From assembly GCA_963691815.1 (NCBI GenBank), contig OY829648.1, positions 27,639,917 to 27,703,916 on the forward strand: a stretch of 64,000 bases of DNA, written 5' to 3'. Shown here in pieces: positions 1 through 12,000 of the stretch. The position numbers and the translations under genes are program-made. Every line of letters begins with the position of its first letter. Position 1 is the stretch's first letter. A model generated the notes under the pieces. The model was not told the DNA's origin, did not search any database, and saw nothing but the letters and a program-made list of their open reading frames with translations. Source of the stretch: Echiichthys vipera. Its lineage: Eukaryota > Chordata > Actinopteri > Perciformes > Trachinidae.

Positions 1-3000
1 GGATTCCTCCACATAATCAAATCGATCTACTTTCTCATCCAGCCCAAAAGAGTAGGCCTCGGCCCCCCCACCATAGAAAGAAATCTCTGTGGGATCATCA
101 TCTATGAACTCTTCAGTGACATGCAGCGGCGAGTTGGACATTGAGAACATGGGATTCTGCTTTGTACGCAAAAGCTCCGCTTCAAAAGCCTCAGGTGTAA
201 GAACCCCCTTCCTCTTTACTCCAACCCCTCCCACCGAGCACCCAGTTCCCCTCCTCCCACCATGCTCATCATTGCCATTTTTGGAGGGCTGTGATTGGGA
301 AGTGCCACTCTCTACACACACAAACAAGGGGCTGCAGTGTCCTGCTGCCTGATTTTTAGGGGCACCTTGAAAACCGTAGTGAGATGGGGAAGCAGCCATG
401 ACAGGTTCTTCCTTCGGAGGGCTGGGGGGTCTGGTAGCTTGCAGAGGGGACTGAAGCTGCTGATGTTGCTGTTGGGGAGGCGCTGGAGACCGGCTCAGTG
501 AGGAAAAAGGCTGTGGCTGAGGTTGGAGTTCTGTTCGTGGGAGGACACAAGAGATGTGTGCTGGGTGGAAAGACACGGTAGCAGAGGAGGGGGAGCCTGG
601 GGTCCTGAGGCTGTCATTGAATGACAAGCTCTGAAACAATGTGACACAGACAGGACAAGGAAAACAGAATGAGGGAGGACAGAAAGAGAGTAGAAAGTAA
701 TAAAGGAGATGAGAATTGTTTCAGTTTATTCATCATGGTATGATATGTGGAAAGTTTTACTTCCATTTGTTGCGCCTCATAGCGCCACTGACCTGTTTTG
801 GCACATCTGTGGCGAGGGAGCGAGCAGACATTCGTATTTTACTATTCCTCCTGAGCAAGACACAATTTATTGACAGAATTATTAATATGAATGCATTATG
901 GAAACATTTTTCAGTTAATACTAGGAAAGCATTAGTAAGGCAAACAACTTGTCTCTTACTGCACGTAGAGACACAAACGCATACCTCTGGTATGGAGTTC
1001 TCTTTGCTCCATTTTCCCTGACGTAGTCCACAAGTTGCTTCTGGGTCCTTCCACTGACAGAAAGAGAACACTGAATATTAACCAATATTAAACAAGCATT
1101 TGAGATGACAAGCCTCTGTTTGTACGTCAGTGTGTTAATACCTGTATCTGAAGGAAGAGCCTCGGGTGAAGAGGATAGCTTTGGATTTGGGTTGGGGTTG
1201 GTCGAACATACGGAAAAATGAGTGGTATTCCACACAGATCTTCCAAAAGATTTTACATTGGTCTCGACTGGCCATCATGAACTCGAGTGTGTCCTGATGG
1301 GGGCCCTAAAACACGCATCCAGACACGTCAATGAACTTATTCACATTCAACATTGGCATTTTCTCAGTGAAGACATTAATCTCTTCATTGATACGTACAT
1401 GAACCTCTGGGTGGAGCTTGATTAGGAACCTTTTTCTTTTGAAGCTCAGTTTGCGAATCTTGGACCAATTGAAGGTATTTATTTTTGTGTTGCCCTGGGA
1501 GAGAAAGGAATGTTAAAAGAGAGAAATAACCTTCAGCAACATTGTTAGAGAGGCACATCAACAAGACACAGCGGTATGAGAGAAGCAGTCACCTGAAAAA
1601 CCTGAAGACCCAAATGAGCAACAGCCAGATTAATTTTGGTGCCTTCCCGGTCAGCTGCTGGGTGGAAGCGGACACCATACATCTCGAGTTTACGGGCAAT
1701 CTCCAGTATTTGGAAATCTGATTCAGCTGGAGTCTGGCCACTGGAATATGTAAAACACAGACACTTTTTCAACATGTTACCTTTATGCAACAGAAAATAT
1801 TTTCTCTTATTACTATATACCATCTATGTATCCTTATAGGCCACCATGGCCAAAACAATGAAAGTACCCATTATAATCTTGCCAACAACACCCATTTATC
1901 TAAATGACTATACCCCCATCTATTTGCTCTATAAGAGCAGTAAGCAAATAATAGTTGTCCATCAGCTATATAACTATAAAGAAAGGAATAAAGGCAAAGG
2001 CATGGGAATAGCTGGTGTAATCTGACCTAAATGTTAACAGCAAAATCTTGTCAATAACAAACATAACTCTTAAGTTTTGTGCTTTGAACCCTGAAGAACA
2101 TCTTGATGCAATATGTAACTCACATTGAAATGCTGTCAATCATAAATCACTCATTGCTCCAAAATACCTGAATGAATCAAGTATTTGTGAAAAAACACCT
2201 TTACAGGTGCAATATACCAACACCTTTAATACAAGAAAAGCCCAGCTGCCCCCTATCAATTGACAGTTTTATCAATAGGCAAATACTGAATTTTCATGAA
2301 AACAAAAACAGGAAGTGTAGAGTGGGTTTTCTTTCTTTTGTTTTCTTTTAGAATAACTAAGAAAGACCTTGCCAACAGCTCATAATTAGTTAAATTAATA
2401 AACTCTGTGGCTTTATGGCTGCAGTTCATTTTGCACATTGTGATGAAGTACCAGTTGGCTGCATACTAGATTGTATCAACAATACTAAAATATTTTGTTT
2501 GGATTTTGATTCTCCCATATACCACATATACATATACAGTGGAGATCAACATTAGAAAACAAATTATTCATTCTTGATTTATTTCTTTTGGAATACTGTT
2601 ATTTTTTGTTGTTCAGAATTTGTGGCTATACCACTGCTGTACAAGCCTGCTTTTTTAAATAACAGGGGGAACAGTGATCAAAATTAGAGAACAGTAACAA
2701 TTATTGTCAGAAGAGAAGATTTAACAGTGTTTTCTTCTGTAGGATTCAAAAATGAACAGGAAGTGTAGAGGCCACAGCTTTGAATGACTTCAGCACATCT
2801 GCGCCCACAGGACATCACTTGGTCCATTCTTCTTCATTCGTCAGTTCACTAACTGTGGAGGGTTTCTTAGACATTACTATGTTGCCAATGATTTTCCAGA
2901 GATTCTCTATGGGGTTTAGATCTGGACTCTGGGCTGGCCATTTCAATGTTTCAATAATTTTAGCTTTAAGGAACTGCTTAATCTGTTTTGCAGTGTGACA

Positions 3001-6000
3001 GGGGGCGTTGTCTTGCATGAAAATTGCAGGTTGCCTAATGAGGTTCATATAAACATTTGCATTCATCCTGCCATGTAGCTGTACAAAAGGCCCATCTCCT
3101 GCTGCAGAAAACATCCCCCAAAGCATGAAGTGACATTGCTAAAGTTCAATTTATTTGGGTCTGATGGGAGTTTTTGAATCCTATAGCCTTAAGAAAACAT
3201 AGTTTAAATCTTCTCTTCTGACAAAGTTGTTCCTGTTCTCTAACTTTGTTCACTGTTTTGTTCACAAAATAAAGTTTTTTTTTGAAGTGCCTTGGTTATT
3301 TAAAAAAAACATGCTAGTACATTAGAGGTATAGCGACAGTGAATATTCTATTCTATTCTAAAATTCTGGACAGTAAAAAAAAAAAAAATGGAATGAATCA
3401 ACAATTAATACTATGTTCTCCAATTTTTCTCCCCAATGTGCACACACTCGCGTGCACACACTCGCGCACGCACACACGCGCACACACACGCACATATATA
3501 AAATTCACCAAAGTTTGTATCATGACTCGTTTGCAGAGTAGTGTCTCCTTAAATCCATTATAACTTTGAGGATTTGAGAGACATTAGCTAAAACCATGTG
3601 ATTACAACCAAACAGCATGTCAGGAAGACATCATCACCACATTCTAATTTCGTTCATCCGTTTAGTGGTGAAATCTCCTTAGGGCCCTCCCCTTGCCCCA
3701 CTGGCCTTACGGCTAATAGACCGGCCAGAGCAGGGATTAGGCCAGGGAACTCACCGCTTGCGCTTCCACACTGGCAACCAAAGGAAGAGATTAGCAAAGG
3801 TCTTTAGAGACGCCTTATACACTGGGTTGAATAGAGCCAATATTGGCCATAGGACAGTACTGAGCTAACAAGGAGGCTTGTGGTGGGAAAAGTGCAGCGA
3901 GTGTTTTTGAGACTCTGGACTCTGAAATGGAGCAAACCCTCTCATTATGGTTGTTTAGCAAGAACACAGTTGTCTCAGCTCAGTTACTTCATCATAGCTA
4001 ACACTAAACATTTGTGATTAAAGCCACATAAAAAAAACAGCGGCAGAGACAATGTGCCACTGTTTACAAATCCCAAAATTATAATTCATGTGATACCCTG
4101 TGGGATATGAATTTGAGATGGTCCCAGTTGGCTGGAGGCATCATTGTGTAGTTAAGACTCATAATTTGTGGTTCATTAAACATTTAGCTGAAAAATGTTT
4201 AGGAAAGAGAGGCATCATTTGTAGTACAACCTAAACTTTCAGCATGTGATCTGTTTGCTGTGATGATGCCATTATCATTTGTTACTTGCCATTGCAAACA
4301 CATTCTAACCCACAATATTATGATCCTGCAAGGTCAAACCATAACAGTCCTTGTCCTGCTTGAAAGCTTAACATGTGGTCAGGATTAGAAAGTAACAAAT
4401 CACGTTTACTCTTGATACTCAAATGCTATTTGTTATTTATAGCACAGTACTTTAAGTAAGTTTGGACATCGCTATATTTTTAAGTCTCATCTGTCAGATA
4501 GTAAAAGAAAACCATAACAAAATACAATGAATTGAATGCACAAGAGAGTTGGGCAGAAGTGCCCAGTCAGCAGCTGTGACAAAACAATGTGCTGGCAAAC
4601 AGGCGCTCAGCTGCTCCATTTTGTAGTAGGCATGAGACACTGTTCAGCAATAAGTGTGTACTTAATGACTTTAACATAACCATTGAAGCAGCTAAAGAGG
4701 TCTTAACTTTGTTACTGAGGTTAGGAAAAGACAGATGAAACTGGTTTACGTCCCAACTGACATTGCTCAAAACCTTTTTTCTAGATTAAAATATTAAGAG
4801 GGACATGGAAGAAAAGACGCAGCCACCACCAGATGGTGTTTATCTGACGGTGGAGCAATGCAGAGATACAAACATAACATCACACAGCTTTAGCTCCACA
4901 TGAAACCTAGTGTAAAACCAATCAGAGGGAGCAACTTACAGGTGCCTACGGTGGAGTTCCATGATCCTCTCTTGCACCTTTTCTTGGTAAGGCAACAGCT
5001 TGGTCATCCTCAGGAAGTCCCTGTCTGCTATGTCATCATAGTCACCAATCTCCGCTGTGGTTTGAGGAAGAGCATAACATCGGTTTTTCTGTTTACAATA
5101 AATCACAGTGAACTAAGCAAGGTATGTTGGCTTTATTCTAAGTGTTTTTGATGGAGTTTTAGATCAATACCAATGATTAAACGTTTTAACTAACAAGTTC
5201 AATGAGATTGGAGAGATGTTCCTTTATGACTACCAGACATAAATCCAAATTATACTGTCCATGTCTGTGAGTGTGCCAGGTTCCAAGTGACGTTACACAT
5301 AGGCTCTGCATGGACATCCATGTACTGTTGTGACAGTGCAAATTTATCCGAACTTGTCCATGCAGCCAATACGCTGCGAGTGGTAGCAGAACGATCATGT
5401 GAGGATCTTTACTCTGTTGCTTCTGATTACACCTGTTGTTAGCTATTCATAAATCCTTTACATGTACACTTAGGTGCACCTGGCTAAAATACAGTCAATA
5501 CAACAGCCCTGCAACAGACCCTGCTGTCATGAAGGTTATAATGTTCAGTTTATGTTGAAACAGTTTTTAGTGAGGTGTTGGTTAACATTTTGGAGGCTGC
5601 AGCCTGTGGTGCTGTTGAATAATATTGACAGGTGTTTCCATTATTTTGTCCACCCCATTTATAGCTGTGAGAGTTCACTAAAGAACTCTCTCTATAATGT
5701 CATACAGTTAAAACAGCAGCACAAACTACATCCTCCACATTTAGTAAAAACAGATAAAACAAGTTTAACTACTGCACAACCAAATACTGAAGTAAAAAAA
5801 ACAAAATAGCTTAAACATACACTGGACAAGGTGAGAGGCCAGCAGGGCTCCAGTATTTTCTGTGCAGATCAACCTGCCCTCCATCAGATCTCTTTTCATC
5901 TGCAGCGAGAATAAGTACCTATAAATTAAAACAAAAGCAGAAAAAGGCTGAGTGTTCATCTGTTTATGTTCATGAGACGTAAATTAATGTCATGTAATAG

Positions 6001-9000
6001 GTCATATAAATAAGTCCTCGGTTCTTAAATGTCACTTTTTATTTCTTGCGTTTATAAAAAACATGCATTGATAAAATGTCTTACTGTCTGAAGCAAAGTA
6101 TTCAAAGAATTTCATAAAAACTTTTGGAAGGACAAATATTATAATGCCCTGAAAACCATATTGTGCTGAAAAGGGAAAAAAAATCTGTGTATTTTCTAAA
6201 GCCCCTCTACACAGGCATGAGATAAAAGTAATATCCAGTAGGAAATTACAGTCACTGACCTTGTGTACTCCTCCTGCAGCTGACCGGGGTCTGGAGGAAA
6301 GAATTTCACTGACAGTCTAAATAGCGTATTTGCTGGTCCTGAAAAACATGAAACCAGATCATCAGCACACTAGCACGTTTTCATTAGGTGGAATTTGAGC
6401 TAACATTTGAGCATACTTACTTCTGACTTGTCTCATAACGAGTTTTATCGGTTCCAGCCAAGTCTGAAGAGAAAGGAATAGTATCATCTTCACAACATAA
6501 GAACTTTTTTTTTTTCTTACACAATTGTAAACAAGATGGTGACAGCTCTACCATGAATGAATGTGTGTTTAGTCAGCTTCTAGGTGATAGAGTGATGTGG
6601 CAATGATGTGGGCAAAAACTGGCTTCACTGTTGGAGCCTGCTTGCCTGGTTACATCTGGACCTGATTGAGGGAGGAATGTGCTTGATCCAGACAGATATA
6701 TTGAGCAATTGGTATCAGCTGATATCAGCCTGAATACTTCTCTCAGTTTTTAGCTAAAAAGGTGATGATGTTCAACGCTACAAACATCATCAGCTGAATG
6801 CAACCTAAGGCCTAGTCCACACATACACAGGTATTTTTGTAAACAGGGTTTTTCCATCCTTCATAATCAAAAGCTAAAAAAAACTGTCTACACAAGCAGC
6901 ATTTATAAAAGAATCTCAGTCCAAATAAAACCAAAAACACATCCACGTACTGTCGAGCATGCCGAAGCAATAGGCGGCAACATTTTGGCCAATCACAAAA
7001 ACATGAGGCCAATCAGAAGAATTAAAGCGATTACTCGATGGCCACATGCGCCATTGCATGGAATGTCGAGTCATCTGTAACACCTCATAAAAGGAGAAAA
7101 TGGCGCACACTCAGACGTAACAAGCCCAAACTCAGTTTTCCCAATCTACACAATAACACTGAAACACAGTCTCGATTACACTTCACCCTGGCTGGAGTTT
7201 TCCAAAAGATCAGTTTTCAGTGATCTAAAACACAGTTTGCGTGTGGACGAAACACACAGAAAAAGCTTTATTTACAAAAATACCTGTGTACATGTGGACT
7301 AGTCCTGAGCAATCTAGCTTCACACCAAACATTAGCTGTTATCAAACATCTCTACCTGCTCCTGATGATGGTTTTAAACCAAAAAGCTTAAAAGCGCAAC
7401 AAAGGCCCTGTCCTTATAACTCTCTTCTATGTGGCAAAAGGACCATTAAAGAAAAAGCCGCCGAAGTTAAACTTAATTTAACTTTGACCTAGATTGATAA
7501 TTGACTTGACATATGAAAGTGTACACACACATGCACGCACACACACATGCACTTCAAGGCTTCTACAGTTGAATAGATAAGACGAAAAGCCAGTGGGTCA
7601 GTACCAGCTCCATTCTCTTTGAAGAAGATATTCAGTGTGTTGCTGCTGCTTTTAAAAACCTGTAGGAGGTCTTGAATGCCACTTATGTTTCTGGAGGGAT
7701 ACGACATCGGAAAGTCTGACATTTGTATATGGGCACTTGTGCCAGACGACTTAAAAATATTCCTAGATTATATACTGCTCAAGTCCAGTAAAAACAATAT
7801 TACATCACTGCTTGCACCGCTGTAGAAAGCTAAAGAAGCAACTGATCATCTCAGGGCAAAAGATGAACTTCTCAGTCATTTCTCAGCCCGTCATGTTGTC
7901 AACAAGCTGTGACCTTTGACCTTTAAAAAACACTCGCTTATTTAAATGACATGTATAATCAGCACGTCAGTTCCTGGATATTAAATGGGTCGGTTTCAAA
8001 CAGGAAACTCAAGACACGGATGCGGGTGTACGTACCCAGTTCATCTGCATGTTCTGAAACTCGAGGCCAAAGTAATCACTCTCTATGAGGTTGCCTCTCA
8101 GGAAAACCTCAGAGAGGAGGGCCTGTCCAATAGCTTTAGGCTGAAAGAAAAAAAACAACAGAGAAAAAGGAATCATTATTTTATCAATAATCCAACACAA
8201 AGGAAAAAGAGCCCAATGATACATGTCAATAGACAGAAATTACATTGTTTTGACAAACATTTTTTTTGACATAGCTGATCAACAACATAGGCGATAAACA
8301 TCCCGATGAAAAACACATTGTTGCTCAAGCTGAGGAAGGCCATGCTTGTGCGAGCACACAATAAACGTAGACTGTGTGGTGCAGAAAATATTTGGCATCT
8401 GTAAATGATCCACTACATGTGTGTTTTATGGCCGTGTATGTTCCATCTGTCAATTCAAATAGTTTCCTTGACTTGGATGAGTAAGTAAAACTGCAAAAAG
8501 TGTGTCCTACTGTACATTTAAAGTGATCTGGCCCTGAACAGAGTGCAGCAAAATCACAAGCAGGAAATCTGCCGAAGTTTACCTTCTCAACGCTCTGGGG
8601 TTTGTTTTCACTAAACGAAGAACTAATTACTATGTACTAAGAACACACTGCATTTGAGGTTTGGAGCCCTAGCCTGTGACTTTTTGAGAAAATTATAGCC
8701 TGAAACATCTGGTTGTAATGTAAAATAGTATTTTTAAAAGCCTTATAAAAAGAACTGCTTTGCATTGGCTAAAGTAAAACATTACAACTCGAAGAGCAGC
8801 AGGAGATTTACTGTGGTTAGTCCTTTCATTACTTTGATACAATCACATGTTCCGCACTCACAAAATCTATAAATTGCAGGTGAAACCTACTGACACAACA
8901 GCCATAAATTTAGGAATCTGTTGTAAAATGTTTCCGTGCATTTACAGTGTCTGATTACAGATGATCTCAAGCAGAGAGCAAAAACTGATGTGTTAAAATA

Positions 9001-12000
9001 CTTTGTCTGGGTTGTCTTTGAGTGCAGGCCAAACATACAATCCAGACAGCATCAGTAAGTATTAATGGATCAGCAGCCAAATGGAAGAAACATTTTGAGG
9101 GATTCTGTTTCAGTTTGACTGGTTCAGTGAATGCCAATTCAACAAAGAGTCGATGTGATCATATACCATCATAAAAACTTGTTTTTTATTTAATTTATTT
9201 ATTCAATGACTTCATTCCATGATTCAAATTGTGTGGTCAATGAGTGGCGCATACATAAACAATAGGTTGTACGATCAGCTTGTTCAGTCTATGGGATGAA
9301 TACATGTCTACATAAATTTTCCGCCCAAACACTCGCTCATAGTGTTTTTGATGCGTGACTGACAGCCTTTACGTGAACAGTCTGACCGTTGTGCTTGACT
9401 GTCAAAGCTCTAAACCTAAATCAGTTAGAGAGAAGATCACTATGGGATGAACATGTTGTCAAACAGCTTGGATTGGACAAATCGCAATGTTACAATTAAC
9501 CACACAACCAGTGACAGAGGTAAAGAATATTATTGGTCATTTAGTAAAAGGTGTGTAAAAACACTTCTAACAGCCTGTTGTGATAATCAGGAACGATCCT
9601 GCTTTTCTTTCCTCTTTTTCCAAATCCAAAAACAAAAACAAGCCGGGATCAATACTTGTGCCAATGACCTAAAGCACCTTTCTGAAAGATAATAAAACTA
9701 AGAAACTAGGGCTGAGACTTTAACGCGTTAATTAATCACAGAAAAAAAAAGCGACCAAAAAAATAACACAATTAATCTCAATTTATTTTTGCACTCAGTG
9801 CGCAACGTGGCTCATTGCATGAGTTCCCGGCGGACCCGCAATACTGACGCACAGGACGCAACATGAGAGAAATGAAACCCATGAGAAGCGAGATGAGTTG
9901 TTGCTGGGTTCAGTGGGCGGAAATTGGAGTTCTAAAGTTCAGACCAAAGTTTTGCAACGAGTTGAAACTTGCAACTACTTGCAGGTCTTCAACGTTCTAA
10001 AACCTGCGCGTTTAGACCAAGGAGACGAGACAAGACGGCGTATCACTTCCATAGCATTGCCTCTCTGTACTTCTGTTCTGACCTCCGCCTTTTAGGCTTT
10101 TTTTCGTAGCTGGAGATAATTTGTAGCATCATCAAATATGAATGAGGACAGAGATAGTGAGATGCTTGCTACAGCTGCATTTATATAGTGCAGGGTCAGT
10201 TCACACCGCTGCAACTTTGACCTGCAACGTTCCAAAACAGTTGCGTTGCAAATCTTTGGTCTGAACTGGGCTTTAGAAACGACCAAGTGGAAACATGGAC
10301 AAGAGCACGGCAAGAGCTCTTCAGCCTCTGCTCCACCCCGATGCTGAACATGTTGCAGCTAACGTTAGCACAGACAACGCTCTTAGGAGGGACTGTCGTT
10401 AGTTGATGACTTATTGAATATACCGTACTAAGCACTGTTTTATTTTTTTATAATGTATTAAGTCATATATCAAAATCCAGTTAAATTGAAAAATGTTGCT
10501 ACATGTGTCGAATATTGATATGCGATTAATTAATTACAAAGCCTCTAATTAATTAGATAAATCTTTTTTAATCGTGTCCCACCACTATAAAAAAAATTGA
10601 AAAATCAAGATTCCTCTGTGAAAAATAAATAAAGCCATAGTTGGAAAATGAAAGGAAACACCATAAAGAAAATAAATGTATGTTTAGTTATGTTGATGTC
10701 AGTAACAAAAATGTGTCAATTATTATCTTAAAAAATGTTTTTGCGATTACTGATAGGAACCAAATGGGAAGACTGAATTGTGTCTGTGTACATCATATGG
10801 ACACACAAGCTTCTCACTGTTTCTTGCTAGAAAAGGTTATATGTCTCCGAGAGAAAGTCTGCTTAATTTTTGACAAAGCCCCCCCTGAAATAAATTTCAC
10901 CAGCCAACACTGAGTAACATGTTTAAAGCCTGGTACGAAAAAAAACTGTTTTGGTCTCTATAGCTAATTTCACTATTCATGACAACTGTACAGTCGGTCA
11001 TTTCTTTTTGTAACTCAGCCGTTCTAATTATATTAAGGCTTTAAGTGATGCATAATTAAGGGCAGCAAACTGTAGGCTTCTACCTCTACTCCCATTTTTG
11101 GATTAGCAGGGAGCGAAAACTTGATTTTGACTCGTCAGAAACCTATGGGTGACGTCACAGAGACAACGTCCATATTTTCCATATTTTATTTTGGTGTTGG
11201 CTATCAATGTCTAGGGTAAATGTTGAGGTAAAGCCATTGTAAAGTCTGGCCAACCAGCGTCTGAACTGCAGAATTAAATAATAAATACCAGTGTTAAATG
11301 GGTATAATGAGCCTAGTCAGTGCTCAGACATGGAGTTTAAAATATATCCACCTCTTCTCCATCTTAAACTTAAATGAGGTTTTTTACCAAGCTGTGAAAA
11401 AGGCCAATTGATTAAAAAAAAAAAAACTAGACTAAACTAAACTTTTCCTCAGTGTCGAACTCATGAGCAGAAGTACTCTACGTTGACTGGCGTGCTTTCA
11501 GAAGCCCCTCCTTCGTGTTACTCATTAACCCTCTGCAGGAATGTAAGTATTCACAGCACTCGAAGGAGGGTAAAATCCTCCTCTAATACGTTCAGCTTTA
11601 TCTTCCACAATCTGAAAGGGAGGGATGACATTTTCACAGTGACACTGCCAGACACCAGGAAAAAGAACAAGGTACACTACTGCAAATCACTGTCATAAAA
11701 GTATGCAGTGTAGTGGCTACTGCCTGAATCTCTCATTTTAAATCCAAAATAGTTTTTTACATTGAATTTTTTGAAAACTTTTGCAGATCATTTCCCTTGA
11801 AATAACTTTCACTTAGTGCTGACCACTTATCTGTGTATGCGATCAGTTACCGTGTAGACTGTGGACACACAGCATAAATAACGCCATGTGACAAAGGCAA
11901 TGATTCAAACCTGAATTTAGAGCAGCACAACGACGGAGCACAATCATGTAAACATCATATAAATGTCAAGTGTATATGATCTGTAGAGAAAGTGAGCTCC

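Larger units (their letters stand above)
1741..4939 (-). other. farp2: farp2 intron before the GQTPAESD exon; mostly featureless
   Basis: Apart from the Tc1 remnant at 2536-3430 and the CA-rich run at 3438-3500, this intron shows AT-rich sequence with no open frame of note and no conserved-looking splice-bounded exon. Small ORFs here have no recognisable similarity. Confidence 0.7.
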
